Positions 25,249 to 32,998 of a stretch of DNA of 64,000 bases are shown here, piece after piece. The notes below the pieces were generated by a model. That model did no database searches. It was not told the DNA's origin and worked only from the letters and a program-made list of their open reading frames with translations. The stretch's first letter is position 1. Every line of letters begins with the position of its first letter. The position numbers and the translations under genes were made by a program. Origin of the DNA: Paenibacillus sp. RUD330. GTDB taxonomy: Bacteria; Bacillota; Bacilli; Paenibacillales; Paenibacillaceae. Location: NCBI RefSeq assembly GCF_002243345.2, contig NZ_CP022655.2, positions 206,001 to 270,000 of the forward strand, written 5' to 3'.

Positions 25249-25908
25249 CTACTTGTTCTCCTCGCCAGCCGTTCCGTCCTCCGGAGGGCGATTGCCGTTT
25301 TTCAGCTCCCAGATCGAATAGCCGAAGTCCATTTGCAGATGGGGATTGTCCGGGAACTGGGGCCAGTCGCCGCCCCATGTGAAGCCGAGACTCTTGGCGA
25401 TCGCGACGACCTCCAGCCAGTCGGCCTTGCCGTTCTTGTTCCCGTCGTATTCCATATCCCAGATGATGTCGCCCGTCCGGTCCTTGAGAGCGAAGTCGAT
25501 CGCCAGACCGTAGTTGTGGTAGGATTCTCCGCCGCGGGCATGGGTCACGATGGAGCCGCCGCCATCCCGGCCTTTGCTGTAGAGGACATCCTGCTCCGCC
25601 GAGCTGCGGAAGCCGTCCGTGATGACGACTTTGATGCCCTTGGCGGCGGCAAGCGAGATGAGCTCGTCCTTTTTCCGGTCGAGCACCGGATGCAGCTGCG
25701 TTACGGGAGGCACCTCCCGGTACAGTCCCGGAGGGACGACCCGGTCGAACAGGCGCGGCATTTCCAGCTTGAAGAGGGCGGCCGCCGCGAGGACGAGTCC
25801 CGCCGCCAGCAGCAGGCAGCCGAGGCCGTTTCTGCGCCGGGTCTGAGTCCGGCCTGCGGACTTGGGGCTGCGGCCCTTTTGTCCGCCCGTCAGGGGGCTT
25901 TGCTGCAT
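25249..25908 (-). CDS. M15-family cell-wall peptidase (CwlK/VanY-like)
   Basis: This 219-residue protein has a basic N-terminus and one membrane helix (about 29-47) that would anchor or export it. The M15 zinc peptidase domain follows: DGFRSSAEQDVLYSKGR, the zinc-binding pair SYHNYGLAIDF (HxxxxxxD), and the distal ligand HLQMDFG near 198. Such enzymes cut L-Ala-D-Glu or D-Ala-D-Ala bonds in peptidoglycan. An EF-hand-like DYDGNKNGKADWLE insert may bind calcium. The ATG at 25908 follows AAGGAGAT. It is monocistronic, with terminator structures on both sides. Confidence 0.9.
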   Translation of the reverse strand: MQQSPLTGGQKGRSPKSAGRTQTRRRNGLGCLLLAAGLVLAAAALFKLEMPRLFDRVVPPGLYREVPPVTQLHPVLDRKKDELISLAAAKGIKVVITDGFRSSAEQDVLYSKGRDGGGSIVTHARGGESYHNYGLAIDFALKDRTGDIIWDMEYDGNKNGKADWLEVVAIAKSLGFTWGGDWPQFPDNPHLQMDFGYSIWELKNGNRPPEDGTAGEENK

Positions 25909-26076
25909 GAAGATCTCCTTTGCTCGTTCGCTTTGTTCAAGCTTATACGAGCGGGGAGGACAAAAAGCTTCAGGAAACCGCTGATCGGCATGGAATCTGT
26001 TTCCAGTCGGTGCGGGCGGGGTAAGGAGCGGTAGGAGCGGGAGCATGCGGCAGCCGGGTCATGTCCAAAAGCAAAC

Positions 26077-26118
26077 AAACCGCTGGCCGCCTTCCCGAAG
26101 GGTTGGCTGCTGCGGTTT
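26077..26118 (-). terminator. Terminator of the NlpC/P60 gene
   Basis: AAACCGC and GCGGTTT enclose a GC-rich inner stem around TTCGGG; on the minus strand the stem ends in GTTTGTTTGC. It lies 29 bases after the hydrolase stop. Confidence 0.7.
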
Positions 26119-26146
26119 GCGCAAGGGGATCCGGATTCAGGACAGG

Positions 26147-26650
26147 CTAGTCCACATCGGGACTGCCGTCGACCGTATCGGCTGGATCGTCGGCGTATTT
26201 CTCGTACTTGGTGTCGTCCATGATCCGGCGTGCGGACACGTAACGCTTTGTGTAGTAGGAATCGCTCAGGCTGCTGATCATGACGCCTTTGCTCGACGAG
26301 GAGTGGGCGAACTTGCCGTCCCCGACATAGATTCCGACATGCGAGACGCCGCGGCCGCTCGTATTGAAGAACACGAGGTCGCCCGCCTTGAGATCAGCCT
26401 TCGCGACTTTCTTGCCCAAGCCTGCTTGGGAAGAGGAGGAATGCGGCAGGGAGATCTTGAATTGCTTGAATACATAGGACGTGAATCCGGAGCAATCGAA
26501 TCCGTTCGTCGTCGTTCCGGCCGTTTTGTACGGCGTTCCGATGAGATCGCTGATGACACCGTCCATTTTGGAATCAGCCGCTGCGCTGCCTACGCCTGCA
26601 GCGAACAGCAGAGAGATTCCGAGGATGAGGCTTGCTGCTTTCTTCTTCAA
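26147..26650 (-). CDS. Secreted NlpC/P60 (C40) peptidoglycan endopeptidase
   Basis: This 167-residue protein has a signal peptide (1-25, cleavage near SAAA-DS) and a single NlpC/P60 domain. The catalytic Cys53 is in NGFDCSGFTSYVF, His104 in VSHVGIYVG, and a third polar residue His116 in KFAHSS. Such enzymes cleave the D-Glu/mDAP bond of the wall. There is no binding module, and the acidic tail after 140 is not part of the domain. Translation probably starts at TTG (26650), since AAGGAG lies about 10 bases upstream and no ATG fits. A c-di-AMP riboswitch controls it, in line with the turgor and cell-wall role of that nucleotide. Confidence 0.92.
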   Translation of the reverse strand: MKKKAASLILGISLLFAAGVGSAAADSKMDGVISDLIGTPYKTAGTTTNGFDCSGFTSYVFKQFKISLPHSSSSQAGLGKKVAKADLKAGDLVFFNTSGRGVSHVGIYVGDGKFAHSSSSKGVMISSLSDSYYTKRYVSARRIMDDTKYEKYADDPADTVDGSPDVD

Positions 26651-26669
26651 GCTTGAGTAGCTCCTTCCA

Positions 26670-26810
26670 GAGCCTACGAGGTTAGCTGTGGGGTTCGGTT
26701 GAAGGTTCCCTATGATTCCTGCGGCATGCGCGACAATAGCTGACGGACGCCCAAAATCAATTCACCCGGAAAGTGGTTCCCCCGTTTCCATGTTCAACGG
26801 AATTCGGCAT
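26670..26810 (-). ncRNA. c-di-AMP riboswitch (ydaO/yuaA leader)
   Basis: On the minus strand the conserved blocks appear in order: GCCGAATTCCG, ACGGGGGAACCA with CTTTCCGGGTGAAT, TAGGGAACCTTCAACCG, and the closing CACAGCTAACCTCGTAGGC. These match the ydaO aptamer, including the pairing of the first GCC with the last GGC. The element ends only about 4 bases before the ribosome site (26662-26668) of the NlpC/P60 gene, leaving no room for a separate terminator; ligand binding probably alters access to the ribosome site or stops transcription within the aptamer. In known cases c-di-AMP turns such genes off. Confidence 0.92.
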
Positions 26811-27002
26811 TTTGAATGATACTGGAAGACATATTCTTGCTTTTCGCCCCTTCTCCTTCCGAAAACGACATTTTCTAATAATTCTCATGTTTCAAAAAGG
26901 CGAAGACAGCGTTTACATCGCTGTTGATAGGTGAGCTTCTCACCCTGCAGCGGATGAAAATGGCGACTCGTCCCGATTTCTGCGCCTTGGCCCGCAAGCC
27001 CC

Positions 27003-27040
27003 AAAAAAAGCCCCGCCTTCTCATGGAGAAGGCGGGGCTT
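27003..27040 (-). terminator. Terminator of the 79-residue protein gene
   Basis: A 15-bp stem (AAGCCCCGCCTTCTC and complement) with a 3-base loop; on the minus strand it runs into seven Ts. Confidence 0.9.
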
Positions 27041-27059
27041 GCTTGATTCCGCGGCCGGA

Positions 27060-27299
27060 TCAAACGGTATAAAGGACGTCTTCCATCAGGGTCAGCAGCC
27101 GGGATCTCATGCCGACCAGCTTCATCAGGGCTTCCTCCTGCAGGCTGCCGGTATCCGGGCTGAGCAAGGCGTGCTCGCTGCTGATCGCCTCAAGGGCCTT
27201 GCCGGCGTTGGGATTCAGGTCGTAATGCTCAAAGCGGTAAAGCAGCTCGGCGGTGGATTGGTGGAGTTCTTCATAATATGCTTGAATTTGTTCGGTCAT
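27060..27299 (-). CDS. Small hypothetical helical protein (79 aa)
   Basis: I do not recognise this protein. It is 79 residues long, acidic, and predicted helical throughout (for example YEELHQSTAELLYRFEHYDL and MKLVGMRSRLLTLMEDVLYTV), with no Cys and no membrane segment. A ribosome site GAGAGGAAAA precedes the ATG by about 9 bases, and a textbook terminator lies 20 bases after the stop, so it is very probably a real single-gene unit. The length and helical hairpin pattern would suit a small regulator or a spore-related protein, but nothing decides this. Confidence 0.75.
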   Translation of the reverse strand: MTEQIQAYYEELHQSTAELLYRFEHYDLNPNAGKALEAISSEHALLSPDTGSLQEEALMKLVGMRSRLLTLMEDVLYTV

Positions 27300-27645
27300 C
27301 GTTCGATTTTCCTCTCTGGTTTGGTTATTTTCTCTATTCTGCTGTTCGATGTATGGGGGCGGCCCCGAGAGAGCCGGCGATTGTGTGCGGCAACTTCGCT
27401 TACAGCATGCCCATTCGTTGTTTTCACTGCTTGCATCTGTCGATGTTCATCCGATCCGGCGCAGACAGCGGATGGGGAGCGGGAGCCCATCTGCCTGCCC
27501 GGGGACAGGAACCGATATGCGTGAGTCGAGCGGAAGCTTAGGGTGCCCGATTGCCTGAGAAGTTATTAAACCGGCAGACGCTTTTTGAAAACAAGTCGTA
27601 ATTGTCAGAGAATTTTCACAATTGTACGATGGAATTATCGCTTTG
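27300..27645. other. Gene-free stretch, 346 bases
   Basis: No credible coding frame: a plus-strand frame at 27278-27541 lacks a ribosome site. The part next to 27600 is AT-rich. I see no hairpin with a T-run or known RNA motif. Confidence 0.5.
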
Positions 27646-28476
27646 TCAACTAATGTGACGCGAATCCTCCCAGCAAGCGTACTGTGATGTCAGCAGCCAC
27701 AAGTCGAGCAGCGTGCGGACGAGATGATAGGCTTGCTGGATGACGAGGGCGGCCAATCCGGCCCATGCCATCGCTGCGGCGCTGAAGCCGGCCCCGATGA
27801 TGCCGGAAAAGAGGAGCAGGATCAGGCTGAGGCCGGCCATCGGGAGCAGCCGTCTGCAGGCAGCCGATAGGGACGCCGAGACTTTGAGCCTGGATACCGC
27901 TCCGAACTGGAGGGAGAGGCTGAGCAGATGCAGAACTCCGATCCACAGCAGCCACGCTGCCGCCCAAGGCAAGATGCTGACGGCTATTTCCTGCAGGGAG
28001 GATCCGTTCTTGACGACATCCCTTGCCCGGGAGCCCAGCCACCAGAGAGGAGCGGCGGCAAGAAGCGTTTCCGCCCAGTAGAGAAGCAGGACCGGCTTCC
28101 AAGCCTTTCGCATGCCCTGGAGGAATAACGTGCCGCCTTCATGTCCGGCCGCCGTATGGTGGATGGAGTAGAACAGGCCGGCATTGATGAGCGGCGTGAC
28201 GATCATGCGGGAGAGCAGAAGGGCGGCCAGCGTCCAAAGGACCGGCTGGGCGAGATCGGTCTTCATCAGCCGGAACTGGGCTTCCGCCCAGAACAGGGCG
28301 TCCGCCCCTTGAGAAGGCTCGTTCGCTCCGGGATACCGCCGAAGCAGCGGTCCGATAATGGAGTCGACATAGCGGTAGAGAAAAAATCCCCATAACAACC
28401 GGTACAGGAACAGGGCGACGGCCACAGCCAGATGCTTGACGGTCAGGCGCCACCCTTGCTTGAGATAAGTAGACAC
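27646..28476 (-). CDS. Hypothetical polytopic membrane protein
   Basis: This 276-residue protein has about six hydrophobic helices: near 15-35, 77-105, 123-148, 168-190, 213-235 and 235-255. I recognise no motif. It lies 27 bases downstream of the M1 metallopeptidase gene on the same strand, so the two are probably cotranscribed, and it may help place or regulate that peptidase at the membrane; that is a guess from position. Translation starts at GTG (28476), with AGGAGAG 8 bases upstream. A poly-T stretch or hairpin beyond its stop is not obvious. Confidence 0.75.
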   Translation of the reverse strand: MSTYLKQGWRLTVKHLAVAVALFLYRLLWGFFLYRYVDSIIGPLLRRYPGANEPSQGADALFWAEAQFRLMKTDLAQPVLWTLAALLLSRMIVTPLINAGLFYSIHHTAAGHEGGTLFLQGMRKAWKPVLLLYWAETLLAAAPLWWLGSRARDVVKNGSSLQEIAVSILPWAAAWLLWIGVLHLLSLSLQFGAVSRLKVSASLSAACRRLLPMAGLSLILLLFSGIIGAGFSAAAMAWAGLAALVIQQAYHLVRTLLDLWLLTSQYACWEDSRHIS

Positions 28477-28503
28477 GTTTGAGACTCTCCTCTCTTCGGG
28501 CCG

Positions 28504-30477
28504 CTACCAGGCGAACGCTCCCGCAATCCATTCCAGCGCCTTCACGATGCCGAGGCTGATCCGGACCTCCTGCTTGCGGGGAGCTTCGGCTTTCAGGAAG
28601 TTGTTCATCTGCCGGTTGTCCAGCACGTTGGTCCGTTCCGGATCGACCGCGGCCCAGAGCAGCGGGGAGGGAGCGGTCAGCTTGTAGAGCATATCGGATT
28701 CCACCCCGTCCCAGGTGCGGGAGGCCGTAGAGCCGTCGGCGAACTTGAAGGTGACCGGAACCGGGCCGTAGACGCCGCCGCCGCGCTTGACGAGCACGTC
28801 GGACTCGTACATTTTGGAGGCGCCGGAGTCCGCCGCCTTCGAGACCCGGATGGAGGCGACCGAATAGTCGGCCATCTCGCCTCCGTACACGAACTGGCTG
28901 AAGTAGTCGTCCCAATTCTGCTTGCTGACCTGCTCGACGACTTTCTTGAAGTCCGCCGTGGTCGGATGCTTGAATTTATATTGGTTGAAATAGGTCCGCA
29001 TGATCTTGTTCATGATGTTCGTGCCGACCCGGTTCTCGATGCCGGTCAGCACCAGCTTGGCGCGGCTGTAGACATTGTCCGCATACCGGCTGTGCGAGCC
29101 GAACGACCAGGAAAGCAGCTTGAGCGGGGCGGGATCGGTGACGTAGCTCGCTTCCAGCGCCGTGCGGGGCTCCACGCCGTATTCGCTTTCCATGACCTTG
29201 TCCTCGGAGTAGGAGGTGAACCCTTCGTCCAGCCAGGCTTCCTCGAACTCGTTGGAGGCGACCATTCCGTACCAGTACTGATGGCCGATTTCATGCACGA
29301 CCGTCCGCTCCAGACTGTAGCCGGGATTGTCCGTCTCGGCGGCGAATGCGGTCACGAGCGTCGGATATTCCATGCCGCCGGCGCCATTGGCCCCTTTGGG
29401 AGGAACGACGATGGACAGGGTGCTGTACGGGTAGCTGCCGTACCACTGGGCGTATTTGGCCAGAGCCGACTTGGCTGCGTGCATGTAGCGTTCTTTCTGC
29501 TCCTTGTGCAGCGGATCGAGATAGAGCTTGATGCGGACTCCGGGAACGCCGGGAGCGGAGAAAGGCTCCTCGCTGTAAAGGAAGTCGGGGGAGGCGGACC
29601 AGCCGAAGTCATGCACGTCCTCGGCATAGAACGTATACTGCTGCCCGCCCTTGGCCGCTTCCAGCTTCGTCTGGACGCCTGTGGCGGCGACTTTGTAGCC
29701 GGCGGGAACCTCGATCTTGACGGAATACACGCCGAAGTCGCTGTAGAATTCCGAGTTGCCGTGATATTGGTGGACGTTCCAGCCTTCCGCGCTGCGCGTG
29801 CCGGTGCTGGTCGTGTTGTAGGCCGCGATCTTGGGGAACCACTGTCCCGCCATCGTGAAGTCTCCCGAATAGCCCATGCGGGCGAACACCTCGGGAAGCC
29901 CGACGGTGAAGCCGATCTGGAGCGTGACCTCCTCGCCCGGAGCGACCGGCTGCGGCAGCTTGAGCTTGGCCAGCGTGTAGTCGTCCTTGTTGCCGTCGTC
30001 GGGCTGGACATAGTGGATCCGAGGCAGCAGGCTTTCTCCGTCCTCCGTCTTGAAGGAGTCGAGGCGCATGTAGCCGGTGCTGCCTGCAGTCGCCTTGTCG
30101 TCCCGGAGCTTTCCGCCGGATTCCTTCATGAACGTGGTTTTATCCGACAAAAAGGCGTTCGGATACAGGTGGACATACATGTCCGATACGGTTTTCCGTC
30201 CCGGGTTCTTCCAGGTGACCGTCTCCGTCCCGGTCAGCGTGCGTCCGCTCAGCTTGACCTGGATCTGGTAGGTGGTCACTCTTCGGGACAGCGGCTCCGC
30301 TTCCGGCTCCGGGGCGGGAGAGCTCTCGGCCGCCGGCTCGACGCCGGGTTCATTTCCGGCAGCGGCATATGTATAAGAAGTAAGTCCGTGATGTCCGCTG
30401 CCTTGGAACGGGGCGAGAAGAGATGTGGTGAAGAGCAGGGCGAGCAGCAGTGTTTTGCAAGTTCGGCTTGAGGCCAT
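28504..30477 (-). CDS. M1-family zinc metallopeptidase, exported
   Basis: This 657-residue protein has an N-terminal signal (about 1-28), then an Ala/Glu/Pro-rich spacer, a beta-rich N-domain and a gluzincin catalytic domain. The substrate-binding GGMEYPT motif replaces the classical GAMEN, and zinc is held by HEIGHQYW (near 395-402) with the third ligand Glu in AWLDEGF about 19 residues on. The C-terminal part ends in a hydrophobic helix-like tail. Such peptidases trim N-terminal residues from peptides outside the cell. I chose the ATG at 30477, 8 bases after GGGAGGGAA, rather than a TTG 24 bases earlier. Confidence 0.9.
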   Translation of the reverse strand: MASSRTCKTLLLALLFTTSLLAPFQGSGHHGLTSYTYAAAGNEPGVEPAAESSPAPEPEAEPLSRRVTTYQIQVKLSGRTLTGTETVTWKNPGRKTVSDMYVHLYPNAFLSDKTTFMKESGGKLRDDKATAGSTGYMRLDSFKTEDGESLLPRIHYVQPDDGNKDDYTLAKLKLPQPVAPGEEVTLQIGFTVGLPEVFARMGYSGDFTMAGQWFPKIAAYNTTSTGTRSAEGWNVHQYHGNSEFYSDFGVYSVKIEVPAGYKVAATGVQTKLEAAKGGQQYTFYAEDVHDFGWSASPDFLYSEEPFSAPGVPGVRIKLYLDPLHKEQKERYMHAAKSALAKYAQWYGSYPYSTLSIVVPPKGANGAGGMEYPTLVTAFAAETDNPGYSLERTVVHEIGHQYWYGMVASNEFEEAWLDEGFTSYSEDKVMESEYGVEPRTALEASYVTDPAPLKLLSWSFGSHSRYADNVYSRAKLVLTGIENRVGTNIMNKIMRTYFNQYKFKHPTTADFKKVVEQVSKQNWDDYFSQFVYGGEMADYSVASIRVSKAADSGASKMYESDVLVKRGGGVYGPVPVTFKFADGSTASRTWDGVESDMLYKLTAPSPLLWAAVDPERTNVLDNRQMNNFLKAEAPRKQEVRISLGIVKALEWIAGAFAW

Positions 30478-30494
30478 GGACCGGTTCCCTCCCG

Positions 30495-30523
30495 TTGACA
30501 AGCTTCTAAGGCATGTATATGTT
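30495..30523 (+). promoter_or_regulatory. Sigma-A-type promoter upstream of ywhD
   Basis: TTGACA (30495-30500) and TATGTT (30518-30523) are 17 bases apart. The promoter starts just outside the divergent M1 peptidase gene and leads into the ywhD leader. Confidence 0.6.
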
Positions 30524-30574
30524 TGCTTTTGCCTGATTATTAGCTAAAATGGAATTTATCCGGACGAACTCCCG

Positions 30575-30611
30575 GCCCGTCCCGCCAGCAAGCGGTTTGA
30601 CGGGCTTTTAT
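30575..30611 (+). terminator. Terminator-like hairpin in the ywhD leader
   Basis: GCCCGTC pairs with GACGGGC, with an inner CCGC/GCGG stem, followed by TTTTA. It stands between the promoter and the GTG start of ywhD, so it may be an attenuator or the end of a short leader RNA. Confidence 0.6.
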
Positions 30612-30654
30612 AGCCATTTGGACTTCATTATCATCGCGGAAGAAGGGATCATCA

Positions 30655-31206
30655 GTGGAAGAAAATCAAGGAACGCCATCCCCGGGCAGCCCGGAGGGCG
30701 AAGGGGCGGCACAGCCGGCCAAGGGCAAGCGCTCGCTGTCGCTCAACGTCGTGAGCAGCAAGGAGCATCGGGGCTTCGGAGCGGGAACGATCGATCTCAG
30801 CCGGGTGTCCTCGGTCATCATCGACGGCGGCGAGGCTTATATCGATAACGGCGCGATTCATGCGAAGAGCAAGGTGGAGAAGGGCATCAAATTCCTCACG
30901 GACAAGGAAGCCGTTCCGAACGGCCGTCCGTGCTGGATCGTATGGGTAGCCGTCGACCGCGACGACGAGGGGTCCTACTACGCGGGAGCGACAGCCTGCC
31001 CGATGACGGTAGACCCGGAAATCCGCCGCGGCTGGAAGATTCTCGCCCAGCATGTTAACAACCTGGACTATGCGATCAAGCGCCGCTTCATGCTGGAGGA
31101 GCTGCCGGCTTCCGACAAGCAGGCGCTCAAGAAGCTGCTGATTGAGAACAACGCCGAGTGGTGGGAGAATTCCCCTGCGGCGCTCAAGGAACAGCTGGAA
31201 GGCTGA
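30655..31206 (+). CDS. ywhD: YwhD family protein
   Basis: This 183-residue soluble protein matches the YwhD family of Bacillales by its core KRSLSLNVVSSKEHRGFGAGTIDLS-like opening, IIDGGEAYIDNGAIHAKS and WIVWVAVDRD segments. Function is unknown. In B. subtilis ywhD neighbours pbpG, speE and speB; here those genes lie about 10 kb further on, so the block has been split by an insertion of other genes. It starts at GTG with AGAAGGGA upstream. Residues 1-25 are low-complexity. A hairpin terminator follows the stop. Confidence 0.85.
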   Translation: MEENQGTPSPGSPEGEGAAQPAKGKRSLSLNVVSSKEHRGFGAGTIDLSRVSSVIIDGGEAYIDNGAIHAKSKVEKGIKFLTDKEAVPNGRPCWIVWVAVDRDDEGSYYAGATACPMTVDPEIRRGWKILAQHVNNLDYAIKRRFMLEELPASDKQALKKLLIENNAEWWENSPAALKEQLEG

Positions 31207-31226
31207 GCAGCGAGGCTACGCATCGG

Positions 31227-31265
31227 CCTCCGTATTGCCGCCGCGAGCGGCTGCGGAGGTTTTTA
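31227..31265 (+). terminator. Terminator of ywhD
   Basis: CCTCCG (31227-31232) pairs with CGGAGG (31254-31259) around a GC-rich inner hairpin, then TTTTT. Confidence 0.75.
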
Positions 31266-31311
31266 TCGGTCCATTTCCTTCTAATTGGAACTGGGCTATA
31301 GTGGGGGAGAG

Positions 31312-31434
31312 ATGAATCTAACAGGAGAAGAGGGGATTCGTATTTTTAGCGGGTTCAACTTCAGCGGACTGCTTGTGCTGATTGTGTTCATTGTCCTCCT
31401 CATATGGCTCGTAAGGAAACTGATTCATAAGTAA
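31312..31434 (+). CDS. Small single-helix membrane peptide (about 40 aa)
   Basis: A 40-codon frame encodes a short polar start, then GFNFSGLLVLIVFIVLLIWL, and a basic end RKLIHK. It therefore has one membrane helix with a positive inside tail, similar in style to small YjcZ/spore membrane peptides of Bacillales, though I cannot name a family. GTGGGGGAGAG precedes the ATG closely, and a better-spaced AGGAGAAGAGGGG lies inside, so the true start may be later. A TATAGT hexamer lies just upstream and a perfect terminator just downstream, which support a real transcript. Confidence 0.5.
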   Translation: MNLTGEEGIRIFSGFNFSGLLVLIVFIVLLIWLVRKLIHK

Positions 31435-31441
31435 CTCCAAT

Positions 31442-31485
31442 AAAAAAGGCATGCGGCTGTCGGAGACAGCCGCATGCCTTTTTTA
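31442..31485. terminator. Strong terminator after the small membrane peptide gene
   Basis: AAAAAAGGCATGCGGCTGTC and its exact complement enclose a 4-base loop; A and T runs at both ends make it work in both directions. Confidence 0.92.
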
Positions 31486-31743
31486 TTGGAAGCATTCCTC
31501 CAGCCTTTGCGCATGGAGGCCGATGTCCGAGGATGCCCACCCTCCATGCCGAGGCGGCTCGGCGGCCCCGAATAAAGGGCAGCTATCCTGCGGCACGGCT
31601 GCACTCGTTGGGGATTTGACCGGATGCTGGACGGCATTCAGATCTTCTTCCGGCGTTTGACTCCAGGCATCAAGCTAGGCATGCCCACGAATGAGGCTTT
31701 GAACGTCTTTGACCGGGGGCGACCAGACCGGGATGCATCCGTC
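31486..31743. other. Gene-free stretch between the small peptide and the GNAT gene
   Basis: Neither strand has a frame with a ribosome site or codon pattern like the neighbours. No RNA motif is recognised. Confidence 0.45.
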
Positions 31744-32361
31744 CTAGCCGTCCCAGCCTTCCTCCTTGAACCCCTTGTACGAGCGCCGATGGAAGTCCGA
31801 TATCCAGCGGAACAGCTGTTGGCCGTCGCCTTCCAAAAACAGCGCTTCTTGTTCCGGACTCAGGCCGCTGCCGGAGGAGAGCGGACGGTAGAGGGCGCGG
31901 TACGGTTCCGGCACCCAGATATAGCGGTGGACATGCCCCGTTGCATGGAAGCCGGCTTGTTCCCAGAACCGGATCCGGCGCCGGTTGTCGGCCGTAGCTT
32001 CCGCCTCGGCTTCCACAAGCAGCGCGAGCGCGCCGGCGGCATGCCGTATACCCCATTCGTCGAGCTTGGCGAGCAGCAGAGTTCCGTATCCATGGCCTCT
32101 CCGCCTGGAATCGACGGCGAGATAGTCGATGACGAGCACGCTTCCGCCGCCGCTTGGGCCCGCGATGGCGACGGCGACGGGACGCAGCTCGGCGCCGCCG
32201 CTGCTCTCGGCGAGAATATGCACGAGAGCAAGTCCCCGCTCCAGCATGGCGCGGATCAGCGCTTCCGGCTTGCGGCTGTGCGGAGCGAACGCTTCCTCGT
32301 AGATCCGGCGGGCTGCGGGCCAGAGGGGGTGCTCCAGATTATTCCATGTAAGCATGAGCAT
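31744..32361 (-). CDS. GNAT family N-acetyltransferase
   Basis: This 205-residue protein has a single GNAT fold: LVHILAES and VAVAIAGPS strands, then VLVIDYLAVDSRRRGHGYGTLLL, where RRRGHGYG is the acetyl-CoA pyrophosphate loop, and the IRFWEQAGFHATG motif near 135-147. The acceptor is unknown. AGGAGG lies 6 bases before the ATG at 32361; a second ATG two codons later is possible. It has no partner in the same direction and no clear link to adjacent genes. Confidence 0.9.
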   Translation of the reverse strand: MLMLTWNNLEHPLWPAARRIYEEAFAPHSRKPEALIRAMLERGLALVHILAESSGGAELRPVAVAIAGPSGGGSVLVIDYLAVDSRRRGHGYGTLLLAKLDEWGIRHAAGALALLVEAEAEATADNRRRIRFWEQAGFHATGHVHRYIWVPEPYRALYRPLSSGSGLSPEQEALFLEGDGQQLFRWISDFHRRSYKGFKEEGWDG

Positions 32362-32432
32362 GGGCGGCCTCCTGAGCGGATATGGGCAGGCTGATACCTG
32401 CTTAGTATGCCCGCCAGAGTCCCTTCAAGCAC

Positions 32433-32476
32433 AAATAGGGCTTTCGCTTGTCCGCTGACAACCGAAAGCCCTATTT
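32433..32476. terminator. Perfect 14-bp inverted repeat, possible terminator
   Basis: AAATAGGGCTTTCG and its complement enclose a 16-base loop. Only three Ts follow in either direction, so termination is likely but not certain. It lies 72 bases beyond the GNAT promoter side and 24 bases after the end of a possible small minus-strand frame. Confidence 0.5.
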
Positions 32477-32500
32477 CCTGCTTATCCAGTTCCTATTCAA

Positions 32501-32713
32501 TTAGACGCTTACACTCCATTCCCAGCAGCTTGCGTAACCTGACGCTTGCTTCCTTCTTAGATTTCGCTTTCTCCATACAGATTGGATTACCGGTTCATGT
32601 ACGCAACAGACTTCAGGACCCGCATGCCCGCTCAGCAGCATCAGCTGCTCTCTTCTTGCCAGCCTGGCGGCATTGCCGTCGGCTTCGGGACACGCTTCGC
32701 TAACCGTCTCCAT
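32501..32713 (-). CDS. Possible small protein (70 aa), doubtful
   Basis: An ATG at 32713, preceded by GGGGAAGGGG at about 9 bases, opens a 70-codon frame rich in Ala, Arg and Cys. Its first half has several Arg/Leu helix-like residues, somewhat like short Spo0E-type phosphatases, but the S-x-x-x-D signature of that family is not there. The second half is basic and includes Trp and Cys residues that look non-native. It may be a decayed or frameshifted small gene. Confidence 0.3.
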   Translation of the reverse strand: METVSEACPEADGNAARLARREQLMLLSGHAGPEVCCVHEPVIQSVWRKRNLRRKQASGYASCWEWSVSV

Positions 32714-32998
32714 TGGACTATCCCCTTCCCCTGTGGAGTGATTTCATTATACCGCATCTTTACAATTAATTAAATAATCAGAATATTCAATTATAGGCTG
32801 AATTTCTCTGAAATTAGGCTTTTGCCCCGAGAAATCGCCTGTTTCTACATGATTTTACGGGATATGACGGTTTTCCTCCATCCGATGAGGAGGAAGATTA
32901 AAGCAACTATTGCGGTCAAGCCGGCGTCTAACTGTCTGATTCAAATTCGCAAGAACCAGCGGCAAAGTATGCAAAGAGGAAGGAATGAAGACGTTCAC

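Larger units (their letters stand above)
32362..32998. other. Long intergenic region with palindrome and AT-rich promoter zone
   Basis: A 14-bp perfect inverted repeat (AAATAGGGCTTTCG, 32433-32446, and complement 32463-32476) stands at its left side. A 70-codon minus-strand frame (32501-32713) is possible but has unusual composition. The stretch 32750-32820 is AT-rich, unlike the surroundings, and probably carries the promoter of the GH10-like gene. Confidence 0.5.

Noticed and set aside
27278..27541. Plus-strand frame of 87 codons
   Set aside because: It lacks a ribosome site, starts inside the opposing small gene and shows no codon pattern like neighbouring genes.
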